Shown: positions 17,255 through 28,333 of the stretch, in pieces
Layout of the letters: each line of letters opens with the position of its first letter
How positions within the stretch are numbered: the first letter of the stretch is position 1
From: Nocardia huaxiensis
GTDB lineage: Bacteria; Actinomycetota; Actinomycetes; Mycobacteriales; Mycobacteriaceae
Reading direction: 5' to 3'
Assembly: GCF_013744875.1 (NCBI RefSeq)
Contig: NZ_CP059399.1
Span: 3,658,001-3,722,000 of the forward strand
Length of the DNA stretch: 64,000 nt
The notes under the pieces: model-generated
Database searches by the model: none
What the model was told of the DNA's origin: nothing
What the model saw: only the letters and a program-made list of their open reading frames with translations
Translations under genes and position numbers: made by a program

Positions 17255-18436
17255 ATGGGGCGAACGCTGCTGGTTACCAATGACTTCCCGCCGCGACCGG
17301 GCGGAATCCAGTCGTACCTGCATGCGCTGACCCTGCAGTTGCCGCCCGATGAGCTGGTGGTTTACGCGCCACGCTGGCGTGGGGACAGCCATCGCAAGTT
17401 CGACGCGGCCCAGCCGTTCCAGGTGGTGCGCCATCCCACCACGCTCATGCTGCCGACGCCGCTGGTCATGCGGCGCGCGGCCAAACTGCTGCGCGACGAG
17501 CAGTGCGATCGCGTGTGGTTCGGGGCGGCCGCGCCGCTGGCCCTGATGTCGCCGGTGCTGCGGCGCAAGGGCGCGGAACGGATCCTCGCGTCCACGCACG
17601 GGCACGAGGTGGGCTGGTCCATGCTGCCGGGGGCGCGGCAGGCGCTGCGCGTGATCGGCGACCACACCGATGTCGTCACCTATGTCAGCAAGTACACGCG
17701 GCGGCGGTTCTCGGCGGCCTTCGGAGCTCAGTCGGCGCTCGAATACCTGCCGCCCGCAGTGGATTCCGAGGTGTTCAAACCGGATCCGGCGGCGCGCGCG
17801 GAATTGCGCGCCCGCTACGGGCTGGGGGACCGGCCCACCATTCTGTGCCTGTCCCGCCTCGTTCCGCGCAAGGGGCAGGACATGCTGATCACGGCCATGC
17901 CGGAGATCAAGCGGCGGGTGGACGGGGCCGTGCTGGTTATCGCGGGCAGCGGCCCGTACGAGGAGAAGCTGCGCGTCTTCGCCGATGCCATGGGACTGTC
18001 CAAGGACGTGATCTTCACCGGGCGCGTGCCGTCCAAGGAGCTCGCCGCCCACCACACCATCGCCGACGTCTTCGCCATGCCGTGCCGCACGCGCGGTTTC
18101 GGCCTCGATGTGGAGGGTCTCGGCATCGTGTTCCTGGAAGCCTCCGCGACGGGAGTGCCCGTGGTCGCGGGCAATTCGGGCGGAGCGCCCGAAACCGTCC
18201 GCGAGGGTGAGACCGGCAGGGTGGTCGGCGGCCGCGATATCCAGGCCATCACCGACGCCATCGTGGAGATCCTCTCCGATCGCGACGCCGCCGCGGCCAT
18301 GGGTGCGGCGGGCCGGCAGTGGGTGCAGCGGCAATGGCGCTGGGACCTCATGGGCGCGCGTCTGCGCGAGCTGCTCGGCAGCGCCGGCACCGAGCCGGGC
18401 ACAGCAGACACCGAGCAGATCCACCACCTGCGCTAG
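17255..18436 (+). CDS. pimB: GDP-mannose-dependent alpha-(1-6)-phosphatidylinositol monomannoside mannosyltransferase PimB'
   Basis: A 393-residue GT4, GT-B fold glycosyltransferase that adds the second mannose to phosphatidylinositol monomannoside on the cytoplasmic face. Visible signs: N-terminal NDFPPRPGGIQSY glycine loop, THGHEVGWS, the CLSRLVPRKGQD and VIAGSGPYEE segments of the donor domain, and the EGLGIVFLEASATGVPVVAG motif with the conserved glutamates of the EX7E pattern. Length and position (between ripC-like and Rv2186c-like genes) match Rv2188c. No fadD15-like gene follows, unlike in M. tuberculosis. Confidence 0.93.
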   Translation: MGRTLLVTNDFPPRPGGIQSYLHALTLQLPPDELVVYAPRWRGDSHRKFDAAQPFQVVRHPTTLMLPTPLVMRRAAKLLRDEQCDRVWFGAAAPLALMSPVLRRKGAERILASTHGHEVGWSMLPGARQALRVIGDHTDVVTYVSKYTRRRFSAAFGAQSALEYLPPAVDSEVFKPDPAARAELRARYGLGDRPTILCLSRLVPRKGQDMLITAMPEIKRRVDGAVLVIAGSGPYEEKLRVFADAMGLSKDVIFTGRVPSKELAAHHTIADVFAMPCRTRGFGLDVEGLGIVFLEASATGVPVVAGNSGGAPETVREGETGRVVGGRDIQAITDAIVEILSDRDAAAAMGAAGRQWVQRQWRWDLMGARLRELLGSAGTEPGTADTEQIHHLR

Positions 18437-18446
18437 GCTCAGCGGC

Positions 18447-18836
18447 GTGAGCAGTATCCAGGTTGCCGACCAGACGTTCGTCGCCGCGCCGGGCTCGGCC
18501 GTGGGCGAGGTGCTGGCAGATCGGGCCCGCTGGCGTCAATGGTGGCCGGACCTGCAGTTGCAGGTGCGGGAAGACCGGGGCGACAAGGGAATTCGCTGGA
18601 CGGTCACCGGGGCGCTGGACGGCACCATGGAGGTGTGGCTGGAGTCCATGCTCGACGGGGTGATCCTGCACTACTTCCTGCACGCCGAACCCAAGGGCGG
18701 CGTCGAAGGTATGTCCATCCGGGATCTCATGGCCGCCAATCGGGTGCGCCGGGTCGCGGGGAAGAAGATGTCCTTCGAGATCAAGGCCAGGCTCGAGGCC
18801 GGCCGCCCGGCCGGTGTAGCGCCCGCGGCGCGCTGA
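18447..18836 (+). CDS. SRPBCC-like conserved actinobacterial protein (Rv2186c-like)
   Basis: 129 residues from GTG 18447, 10 bases after pimB'. A START-like ligand-binding fold is suggested by VADQTFVAAPGSAVGEVLAD at the N-terminus, the RWRQWWPDLQLQV strand and VILHYFLHAE. The conserved position between pimB' and the next SRPBCC gene supports orthology to Rv2186c. Function unknown; the neighbourhood suggests envelope lipid or isoprenoid handling. Confidence 0.8.
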   Translation: MSSIQVADQTFVAAPGSAVGEVLADRARWRQWWPDLQLQVREDRGDKGIRWTVTGALDGTMEVWLESMLDGVILHYFLHAEPKGGVEGMSIRDLMAANRVRRVAGKKMSFEIKARLEAGRPAGVAPAAR

Positions 18837-18872
18837 CCGTACGTCACCACCGGAAAGGAAGCGTTGCCACCC

Positions 18873-19310
18873 ATGGCCGATCGGACTCAGAGGTCGATCG
18901 TGATCGACGCCCCCTCGGATCGAGTGATGGCCGTGATCGCGGATCTGGAGTCGTATCCGGAATGGGTCGCCGCGGCCCGCTCGGTCGAAGTGCTGGAGAA
19001 GTACCCGGACGGGCGCGCCCGCACTGCCCGGTTCGTTCTGGATGCCGGGGTCGTCAAGGACAATTACACGCTGTCCTACACCTGGCGGCCGGACGGCAAG
19101 GCGGTCAGCTGGACCCTCGTCGCCGGTGACCTGCAGAAGGCGCAGGACGGCACCTACGAGCTCATCGCCCTGCCCGACGGCGGCACCCAGGTGGTGTACG
19201 AGCTCACCGTCGACCTGAACATCCCCATGATCGGCATGTTCAAACGCAAAGCCGAGAAGGTCATCACCGACACGGCCCTGAAGGAACTCAAGAAACGGGT
19301 CGAAGGCTGA
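18873..19310 (+). CDS. SRPBCC family protein (Rv2185c/TB16.3-like)
   Basis: 145 residues. The ATG at 18873 is 11 bases after GGAAAGGAAG; a TTG at 18864 is too close to that site. It begins RSIVIDAPSDRVMAVIADLESYPEW, the classic START-like entry, and ends with a long amphipathic C-terminal helix (RKAEKVITDTALKELKKRV). It follows the other SRPBCC gene and precedes the ArsA-like ATPase, as in mycobacteria. It probably binds a hydrophobic ligand; the ligand is unknown. Confidence 0.9.
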   Translation: MADRTQRSIVIDAPSDRVMAVIADLESYPEWVAAARSVEVLEKYPDGRARTARFVLDAGVVKDNYTLSYTWRPDGKAVSWTLVAGDLQKAQDGTYELIALPDGGTQVVYELTVDLNIPMIGMFKRKAEKVITDTALKELKKRVEG

Positions 19311-19342
19311 CCGCGAGCAGGACCGAGCGCCCTTCCACCCGG

Positions 19343-21082
19343 GTGGAGCTGTTCATCGGCAAGGGCGGCGTGGGGAAGACGACGCTGGCATGCGCGACCG
19401 CCCTCGCCTACGCGCGGCAGGGACGACGGGTGCTGCTGGCGTCCCTGGACCAGGCCCATTCCCTCGGCGACGCACTGGGATTCCGCTTCCAGCACCAGCC
19501 CGGCGTCACACCCGGTGTGGCCTCGGTGCAGCCCGGCCTCGACGTGATCGAAGTCGATTCCCTTGCGCTGCTGGAGGATCGCTTCCGCGGCGTGGTGGCG
19601 CTGGCCGCCGGCGCGGGCCACGATCACGGATTCGACCTGAGCGCACTCGATCCCGCCGAACTGACCGGCCTGCCCGGCGTACAGGAGATCCTCGCACTGC
19701 TGGAGATCACCGACTACGCCGATGCCGGCCGGTGGGACGTCATCATCCTGGACTGCCCACCCTCGGCCGACATGCTGCGCATCATCACCGCCCCCGACAT
19801 GCTGCTCGGCTACCTGGAGCGGGTGTGGCCCGCCCACAACCGCACCATGACCGCCATCGGCGGCGACCTCAAACGCGCGCTGCTCGCCGCCACCGTCCAG
19901 GAGATCGCCTCGGCCGTCACCAAGGCCCGCGATCTCATCGCCGACCGCGAACGCACCGGCGCGAAACTGGTCACGGCGGCAGAACAGGTCGCCGTCGCCG
20001 AATCGGCCCGAGTCCGTTCCGCCGCAGCCCTGCTCGGCCTGCGCCTGGACGCGGTCCTGGTCAACAAGGTGCTGCCGGAGCTGCCCGCGCCGGATGACAT
20101 GTTCGCGCCCGGGCCCGCCACGAATCCGGGCGACCGCACCGCCGGCCCGAATCCGGCCGAGCGCACCGCGAGGCCCGTGGCCGAACTCGGTCCGTCATGG
20201 TCCAACACCGGCGCCGCTCCGCATTCGCCGTGGTTCGACGGGGGAGTCCCGGCGCGCCGGACCGGATCCGGTGGCGCGGTGCCGGGCATGGGGCCCAGGA
20301 CCTTTGCCGCTTCGGGCGGTGCGATGACCGTGCCCTCGGCCGGACCCGGTGATCGGACCGAGGGGTTTCAACCGGCACGGCCCGGGGATGGCGATGTCAT
20401 GCCGCCTATGGATGCCCCACCGTCGCACCAGGATCCGAACACCGCGCAGGCGTCCTATACGGACATGCTCGCGGCCGACGGCACCGCCGGTGGACCCCCG
20501 CACGCTGGGCCGTCCGCGTCGCCTGCCGGGCCGTTCGCCCAGGCCGCCGGACAGCCTGCCCAGGCCGCTGCCGCGGCGCATCCCGCCGTGCAGTGGTATT
20601 CGAATCGCCGTGGCGAACAGCTCCAGGTGGTCGCCGAACTGCGGCGGCGAATGGGTGGCGTCGGCGGCATCCGGGTCGCGGTGATCGCGCACGCGGGCGC
20701 GGAACCGGTGGGGCTGAATTCGCTGTCGGCGCTCTCGTACGCGATCGACGCGAGTGGTAACTGGGTGGGATCGGGTCCGGTCCCTATGCTTGGCTCAGAT
20801 GCGGACGGTGTGCTGTCCGCCGACGGTGGGCCGGTGGTGCGGCTGGAGTCGGAGGCGGGCGTGGATTCCGTGTTCGCGATGCGCATGCATCTACCCGTGG
20901 TCGATCCGTCGACCCTGCAGCTGGGACGAGTGGAGGACGATTTGATCGTGGGAGCGGACGGGGTGCGGCGCCGCCTGCGGCTGGCGCCGGTATTGCGGCG
21001 GTGCACGGTCGAGGCCGCCGAACTCGACGGAGAACAGCTGGTGATCCGATTCCGGCCCGACCCGCAGGTCTGGCCGAAATGA
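19343..21082 (+). CDS. ArsA/GET3-like ATPase with long low-complexity insert (Rv2184c-like)
   Basis: 579 residues from GTG 19343, the only start in frame. The deviant Walker A GKGGVGKTT (about 6-14) and the DCPPSADMLRI switch segment put it in the ArsA/GET3/MinD superfamily. A Pro/Gly/Ala-rich region of roughly 160 residues (about 255-415) separates the ATPase core from a conserved C-terminal part (WYSNRRGEQLQVVAELRRR onward). The M. tuberculosis counterpart is near 380 residues, so the insert explains the extra length. Its stop overlaps the next gene's ATG. GET3-like roles include targeting of membrane proteins; the true role here is unknown. Confidence 0.88.
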   Translation: MELFIGKGGVGKTTLACATALAYARQGRRVLLASLDQAHSLGDALGFRFQHQPGVTPGVASVQPGLDVIEVDSLALLEDRFRGVVALAAGAGHDHGFDLSALDPAELTGLPGVQEILALLEITDYADAGRWDVIILDCPPSADMLRIITAPDMLLGYLERVWPAHNRTMTAIGGDLKRALLAATVQEIASAVTKARDLIADRERTGAKLVTAAEQVAVAESARVRSAAALLGLRLDAVLVNKVLPELPAPDDMFAPGPATNPGDRTAGPNPAERTARPVAELGPSWSNTGAAPHSPWFDGGVPARRTGSGGAVPGMGPRTFAASGGAMTVPSAGPGDRTEGFQPARPGDGDVMPPMDAPPSHQDPNTAQASYTDMLAADGTAGGPPHAGPSASPAGPFAQAAGQPAQAAAAAHPAVQWYSNRRGEQLQVVAELRRRMGGVGGIRVAVIAHAGAEPVGLNSLSALSYAIDASGNWVGSGPVPMLGSDADGVLSADGGPVVRLESEAGVDSVFAMRMHLPVVDPSTLQLGRVEDDLIVGADGVRRRLRLAPVLRRCTVEAAELDGEQLVIRFRPDPQVWPK

Positions 21083-21654
21083 ACACCACTCACGACCATT
21101 CCCGCACCCCGCATCCGGACCAGAACCTGGGTGAGTTCGCCGAGGAGCTGAAGCTGCTCGCCGAAGCGGTCCTCGAACGCGTCGAACCGGTGCTGCGCCG
21201 CACCGCCGCCGACGGGCGCACGGACTGGGACAGCTGCAGCTGGTGCCCGGTGTGCGCGGCGGCGGCCGTCGTGCGCGGGCAGCATCACGATGTGGTGGCC
21301 TCCATCGCCGAGCACGGCACCGCCATCGTCACCGTGCTGCGCGAGGCGCTCGCCGGGGTGCCGGTGGAGCCGGTCATCCCGCCCGACCTGGACCCGGAGT
21401 CGCCGGATTACAACCCCCGCCACCACGATTCGGCGGATCCGCGGGGCGAGCACTCCGACCGCGCCGGGGATTCGGTTGACCCGAAACCGGATTCGGCCGA
21501 GCGCGGCGACGACACCACCGGGCGATTCGGCCGGGGTCCCGGCACCGCCAGGCGGCCCGCCGGTGAAAAGCCCGGCCGCGCAGGCGGTCAGGGCGGCGGG
21601 CGCAAGGCGGCGCGGCCCGGCTATGTCCCCATCCACGTCACCATCAAGGCATGA
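21079..21654 (+). CDS. small conserved protein with CxxCxxC motif (Rv2183c-like)
   Basis: 191 residues. N-terminal helical part (about 15-100) contains WDSCSWCPVCAAAA (about 54-67), three cysteines spaced for metal or iron-sulphur binding. The C-terminal half is polar, Gly/Arg/Asp-rich and probably disordered, ending with a short conserved-looking GYVPIHVTI. The ATG overlaps the ATPase stop (ATGA), and its own stop overlaps the ROK gene start, so the three are translationally coupled. A partnership with the ArsA-like ATPase is inferred from that coupling. Confidence 0.8.
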   Translation: MNTTHDHSRTPHPDQNLGEFAEELKLLAEAVLERVEPVLRRTAADGRTDWDSCSWCPVCAAAAVVRGQHHDVVASIAEHGTAIVTVLREALAGVPVEPVIPPDLDPESPDYNPRHHDSADPRGEHSDRAGDSVDPKPDSAERGDDTTGRFGRGPGTARRPAGEKPGRAGGQGGGRKAARPGYVPIHVTIKA

Positions 21655-22658
21655 CGGGGGTATCGGACGTGCCGCTGACCGTGGGAATCGATGTGGGCGG
21701 CACCAATATTCGCGCGTCCGTGGTGGACGGTTCGGGTGAAGTCCTCGACACCGTGACCGCGCCGACGCCGCATTCGGCGCGCGCCCTCGAGGACGGGCTG
21801 ACACGGGCCGTGCGGGAACTGTGCGGCCGGCACGCCATCGGCGCGGTCGGTCTCGCGGTGGCCGGATTCGTCGACGAGGACCGTGCCACAGTGCGTTTCG
21901 CGCCCCACCTACCCTGGGAGGACGCCCCGGTCGCGCAGCGGCTCACCGATCGGCTCGGACTGCCGGTGATCCTGGAACACGACGCCAACGCGGCGCTGTG
22001 GGCCGAACACCGGTTCGGCGCGGCCGCGGGTGGCCGCAATGTGGTGCTGGTGGCCATCGGCACCGGGATCGGGGCCGCGCTGCTGGTCGGCGGGCAGCTC
22101 TATCGCGGAAGCTACGGTGTCGCACCGGAACTCGGTCACCTGCAGGTGGTGCCGAACGGACGCGCCTGCGCCTGCGGCAAACGTGGTTGCTGGGAAAGGT
22201 ATTGCAGCGGAACCGCTCTGGTGGACACCGCGCTGGAGATGCTCGCCACCGACCCGCAGCGGTCCACCGTGCTCGCCCGTGAGGTGAAGCGGGAACCGGG
22301 CGCGCTCACCGGTCGCCGGGTCGCGGGCGCGGCCCAGGACGGCGATCCGGTCGCCCTGGAAGTGATGGCCGATTTCGCGCGCTGGCTCGGGCTCGGGCTG
22401 GCCTTCGTGAGCGATATCTTCGACCCGGATCTGATCGTGGTGGCCGGTGGCGTCAGCACTTCCGCGCCACTGTTCCTCGACGACGCGCGCGAGCATTACG
22501 CGGCCTCCATCACCGGCGCCCGGCATCGCCGGCTGGCCCGGATTCGCACCGCGCAACTGGGTGAGGCGGCAGGCATGATCGGCGCGGCGGAACTGGCGCG
22601 CGCGGCCCTTCCCGGTTACGTCACCGTAGGTTCGCAGGCGGACGGTTACCGCACGTAA
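21651..22658 (+). CDS. ROK-family sugar kinase (glucokinase-like)
   Basis: 335 residues. The phosphate-binding loop is GIDVGGTNIRA (12-22), the catalytic Asp is in LEHDANAALWAE, and the zinc-binding ROK motif is CACGKRGCWE with an upstream GH. Glucose is the commonest substrate; N-acetyl-hexosamines are alternatives. It is coupled by ATGA to the Rv2183c-like gene. I know of no ROK gene at this place in M. tuberculosis, so it is an insertion into an otherwise conserved order. Followed by a 133-base gap. Confidence 0.9.
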   Translation: MTGVSDVPLTVGIDVGGTNIRASVVDGSGEVLDTVTAPTPHSARALEDGLTRAVRELCGRHAIGAVGLAVAGFVDEDRATVRFAPHLPWEDAPVAQRLTDRLGLPVILEHDANAALWAEHRFGAAAGGRNVVLVAIGTGIGAALLVGGQLYRGSYGVAPELGHLQVVPNGRACACGKRGCWERYCSGTALVDTALEMLATDPQRSTVLAREVKREPGALTGRRVAGAAQDGDPVALEVMADFARWLGLGLAFVSDIFDPDLIVVAGGVSTSAPLFLDDAREHYAASITGARHRRLARIRTAQLGEAAGMIGAAELARAALPGYVTVGSQADGYRT

Positions 22659-22791
22659 AACCTGTGTTCGAACCCGCCACTTTTCGGGGGGAGCGGTTGG
22701 TCACACACAGGTCTCAGCGGTAGAGTCGCTAGTCGAGTGTGGTGCCCGCAACGGAGCCGGTCCCGGGTATCGAAACAGGGGAAAGGACGAG

Positions 22792-23517
22792 ATGTTCTAC
22801 TGGCTGCTGAAATTCGTCTTGGTGGGACCGTTCATCCATCTTTACAACCGGCCCAAATTCGAGGGCCTGGAGAACATCCCTGAGGACGGCGCAGCGATCC
22901 TGGCCGGCAATCACCTGTCGTTCACCGACTGGCTGTTCACTCCGCTGGCCAGCCCGCGCCGCATCACCTACCTGGCCAAGGCCGAGTACTTCACCACTCC
23001 GGGCCTGAAGGGCCGCCTGCAGAAGTTCTTCTTCGCCGGCACCGGCCAGTACCCGATCGACCGCTCCGGCGCCTCCGCCGCCGAGAGCGCCCTCAACACC
23101 GCACGCAAGCTGCTCAACGAGGGCCGTCTGGTGGGCCTGTACCCGGAGGGCACCCGCTCCCCGGACGGCCGCCTGTACAAGGGCAAGACCGGGGTGGCAC
23201 GCCTCGCCCTGGAGACCGGTGTCCCGGTGATCCCGGTGGCTCTGATCGGCACCGACGAGGTGTGCCCGCCCGGCCCGTTCCGCTGGCGCCGCAAGAAGGT
23301 CACCGTGAAATTCGGTGCGCCGATCGACTTCTCGCGCTACGAGGGCATGGGCGGCAACCGCTTCGTCGAACGCGCCGTCACCGACGAGATCATGTACGAG
23401 CTCATGCGGATGGGCGACCAGGAGTACGTGGACGTGTACGCCGCGAGCCTGAAGAAGGGCGTCCCCTCGGGCTCGCGCCCCGACGCCGACCGCATGCCGC
23501 AGACCATGGCGGGCTGA
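22792..23517 (+). CDS. plsC: 1-acyl-sn-glycerol-3-phosphate acyltransferase-like (Rv2182c-like)
   Basis: A 241-residue PlsC-type acyltransferase with the HX4D motif at H41-D46 (NHLSFTDW), the glycerophosphate-binding motif YPEGTRSPDG (about 116-125) and VPVIPVALIG. It should acylate lysophosphatidic acid or a related lysolipid at the inner membrane. Strong ribosome binding site GGGGAAAGGACG before the ATG. Its own promoter probably lies in the 133-base gap before it. A strong hairpin follows the stop. Confidence 0.93.
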   Translation: MFYWLLKFVLVGPFIHLYNRPKFEGLENIPEDGAAILAGNHLSFTDWLFTPLASPRRITYLAKAEYFTTPGLKGRLQKFFFAGTGQYPIDRSGASAAESALNTARKLLNEGRLVGLYPEGTRSPDGRLYKGKTGVARLALETGVPVIPVALIGTDEVCPPGPFRWRRKKVTVKFGAPIDFSRYEGMGGNRFVERAVTDEIMYELMRMGDQEYVDVYAASLKKGVPSGSRPDADRMPQTMAG

Positions 23518-25635
<2,118 letters not shown>

Positions 25636-25686
25636 AAAGTTCGCTGTTAGTCTGCCAAGGTCTGAAATGAGACCTTGGGGGATGCT

Positions 25687-25998
25687 TTGTTCAGTGTCAC
25701 ACCTGAAAATCTGAAGACGACGGCCAACCGGCTACGCACGATGAGCGACGAGGTCGCGGACACCGGCAAGGTTCCGCACCTCGGAGCCAGTCGCGGCGTA
25801 ACCGGCATGGCGGGATCGGCCATCGCCGCAGCACTGGGCGACGCCGACCCGGCCAGCGCCCAGGCCAAGACCGTCCTGCAATCCCGGCTCGACGCGTTCG
25901 GCCAGCTGCTCGACACCGGAGCCGCCCTCTACAGCGGCCAGGACACGGATGTCGCGGCCCGCTTCTCGGCCCTGCCCGATCTGAACCAGGCGCGCTGA
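25687..25998 (+). CDS. WXG/ESX-like type VII secretion target (DUF2580-type)
   Basis: 103 residues from TTG 25687 (GGGGG six bases upstream), beginning FSVTPENLKTTANRLRTM. A second TTG at 25675 overlaps the likely ribosome binding site. It has the size and helical pattern of ESX-secreted-protein C-like proteins that pair with larger effectors of type VII secretion. No WXG is present, as is common in this subfamily. It is first in a three-gene unit, 1 base before the hydrolase gene. Confidence 0.75.
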   Translation: MFSVTPENLKTTANRLRTMSDEVADTGKVPHLGASRGVTGMAGSAIAAALGDADPASAQAKTVLQSRLDAFGQLLDTGAALYSGQDTDVAARFSALPDLNQAR

Positions 25999-25999
25999 C

Positions 26000-27751
26000 A
26001 TGGCCCGCCCCACCAAAGACCAGGTGCTCACCTGGAAGATCGACACGCTCCGGGAGATCGCCGACTCCGTCGAAACCGAAAAGGGCGATGCCGGCATCGA
26101 ACCCGGGATCAATGGCATTCGCGCCTCCATGCGCGGCGCAATCCACGATCTGGACTGGTCCGGTGCGGCCCGCACCGCCGCCACCGGGCGCGCCGACGAG
26201 GAATGGACCGACATCGGTCGAATCATCAACGCCTACAGCAATATCGGCAGCTACTGCCGCGCGGCCTATCGCGATATGAGCCACCCGATCGACACCCTGC
26301 AGGCGGCGGTGAAAACCGTCGAGGGCGCGGGCGGTGCGGTATCCCAGGACTGGGTGGTGACCGGTCTGGGCGACTCCGAGGAGGAGACCAACGAGACCGT
26401 CCGCCTCCAAGGTCTCGCCGACGATCTGGGCCGCCGTGATGCCCGCTGGGCACCCGATATCGCCGCCGCCGTAGCCGATCTGCGCGCCATGGCCCCCGCC
26501 GAGGCCGGGACGATGGCGAACATCCCGACCCGCCCGAACGCGGACAAGGCCCCGGCGAAATCCGATCCCACCGCGAACCGGGCCTGGTGGGATTCCCTCA
26601 CCGAGGACCAGCGCGAATACATGATCGCCACCCAGCCGCAGACCGTCGGTGCCCTCGACGGTCTTCCGGCCCTGGACCGGCACAAGGCGAATGTCAGCAT
26701 CCTCGGCTACACCGAGCGGGAATTGCAGACGCAGCTGGCCACCGCCGACACCTCGCAGGCGCAGAAGGTGATCCAGGGCAAGATCGACGACGTCAAAGCC
26801 ATTCGCGCACAGGTGGAGAACCGCTCGACCCTGCCAGACGGGACACCCGACCGGCTGCTCATGGTGCTGGACGCGAGCGGTGGCGAACACGTCGAGGCCG
26901 CCATCGCGATCGGCAATCCGGATACGGCCACTCACGTGTCGGTCACGGTGCCGGGCCTCAACACGAATGCGGCGGATTCGCTGGGCGGCATGGTCAGCGA
27001 GGCGGAACAGCTACGGTTCCACTCACAGGACTTGCTGACGAATGCGGGCCGAGCGGATGAATCCGTCGCAACGATTGCGTGGCTCGGGTACGAGCCACCG
27101 CAGAATGTGGGTGTTCCCAGTATTACCGGTGATCCGGTAGGTCTTGTCGAGGGACTTGTCGGAGTTACCTCCCCGGACCGCGCGGAGGTTGGGGCCGGTG
27201 CGCTCGCGAACTTCTATGACGGCTTGGATGCGTCGCAACGAGCTTCCGGAAACGAGAATGCGCACATCACCGCACTGGGCCATTCCTACGGCTCCACGAC
27301 GACCAGCCTTGCGCTACAACAGCTGTGGAGCCAAGGCAAGCAGCCGGTGGACGATGTGGTGCTGTATGGCTCGCCTGGGCTCGGCGGTGAGATGCCGGAC
27401 CACATGACGCCGCGAGTCGGCGATGCACTGGTACAGCCCAAGGACTATGGCCTCGAATATGGCCACGTATTCACCATGGCTACACCCGACGATCCTGTCG
27501 CGAAGATCAACCGGTTCGGCTTCGGTCCCACCGACACACCGGGATGGATCAGCCTCGAGACGCAGAAGACTGTCGTGGACGGGGTTGAATACGTTGGCGC
27601 CAGCGGTCACAGTGACTATCCGCGCAGCGCCGGTGAGGGGCAAACCCGAATGACCGTGCACAATATGGCGTCCGTGCTCACCGGCGTCTACAGCCAGGCG
27701 CGAGTCGAAGGATTTCCCAACCTGCCGTACAAGATTCCGGAGGGCCCATGA
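26000..27751 (+). CDS. alpha/beta-hydrolase (DUF1023) with helical N-terminal domain, candidate type VII effector
   Basis: 583 residues. The N-terminal half (about 1-280) is helical and WXG/LXG-like (DLDWSGAARTAATGRADEEW). The C-terminal half is a DUF1023 alpha/beta-hydrolase with nucleophile elbow GHSYGS (S429), a core strand ATHVSVTVPGLNT, and a late His (ASGHSDYP) as candidate catalytic base. Such two-part proteins are typical type VII secretion substrates or cell-surface esterases in actinobacteria. It follows the small ESX-like gene by 1 base, and its stop overlaps the lipoprotein gene (ATGA). No secretion ATPase gene is in the window. Substrate unknown. Confidence 0.8.
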   Translation: MARPTKDQVLTWKIDTLREIADSVETEKGDAGIEPGINGIRASMRGAIHDLDWSGAARTAATGRADEEWTDIGRIINAYSNIGSYCRAAYRDMSHPIDTLQAAVKTVEGAGGAVSQDWVVTGLGDSEEETNETVRLQGLADDLGRRDARWAPDIAAAVADLRAMAPAEAGTMANIPTRPNADKAPAKSDPTANRAWWDSLTEDQREYMIATQPQTVGALDGLPALDRHKANVSILGYTERELQTQLATADTSQAQKVIQGKIDDVKAIRAQVENRSTLPDGTPDRLLMVLDASGGEHVEAAIAIGNPDTATHVSVTVPGLNTNAADSLGGMVSEAEQLRFHSQDLLTNAGRADESVATIAWLGYEPPQNVGVPSITGDPVGLVEGLVGVTSPDRAEVGAGALANFYDGLDASQRASGNENAHITALGHSYGSTTTSLALQQLWSQGKQPVDDVVLYGSPGLGGEMPDHMTPRVGDALVQPKDYGLEYGHVFTMATPDDPVAKINRFGFGPTDTPGWISLETQKTVVDGVEYVGASGHSDYPRSAGEGQTRMTVHNMASVLTGVYSQARVEGFPNLPYKIPEGP

Positions 27752-28329
27752 TCCGCCGCTCAACACTCCGTCTGGTGGGCGTGAGCGTTGCTGCCTGCTC
27801 AATCCTCCTGAGCGGATGCGTGAAGCACGACGACCCCAAAGGGCCTGATCAGAGTCAGAGTGCGCTCGATGAATTGAAGCGTCGGTCCTCCCTCGAGCAG
27901 GCGCAGAACGATCTACTCGCCATGGTCGTAGAGATGGAAAACGAGGTCGCGGCGTTGGTTCCCGGGATGACCTGGGAATTCAAGCGTGAGGTCAGCAGGG
28001 TCAATTGCACCGACCGGCGTTTCGACGGAACAGGTGGCGAGGCCGTCCACATCGGGCAGTATGTCTCTGCTACTCCGCTGCCGGATGACGTTTGGCCGGA
28101 GGCCCTGCGCCGAGTCCGCGAGATTGCCGCGAAACACGGCGCCGACGGAATGACGCAGTATTCGGACCTGCCCGGGGACCACAGCGTGCAGATTTACGCC
28201 AAGGGTGACGGCATCGACCTCTACTTCGGTTCTCAGGTCAACACGGTGCTCAGTCCTCAGACCGGCTGCCACCTGCCCGCCGCGAAGCTCACGCCGCCGA
28301 CCGTGCCCGGTCCCACGACCGCCCGCTGA
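27748..28329 (+). CDS. lipoprotein, LppA-like
   Basis: 193 residues. Signal peptide with lipobox LLSGC (Cys about residue 24), followed by a charged linker and a domain whose VNCTDRRFDGTGGEAVH, LPDDVWPEALRRVR and SPQTGCHLP segments resemble mycobacterial LppA-type lipoproteins. Two cysteines in the mature part may form a disulphide. It is coupled to the hydrolase gene by a 4-base overlap, so it may protect against, anchor or assist that protein. Only 4 bases separate its stop from that of the convergent pknL. Confidence 0.75.
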   Translation: MIRRSTLRLVGVSVAACSILLSGCVKHDDPKGPDQSQSALDELKRRSSLEQAQNDLLAMVVEMENEVAALVPGMTWEFKREVSRVNCTDRRFDGTGGEAVHIGQYVSATPLPDDVWPEALRRVREIAAKHGADGMTQYSDLPGDHSVQIYAKGDGIDLYFGSQVNTVLSPQTGCHLPAAKLTPPTVPGPTTAR

Positions 28330-28333
28330 ACAG

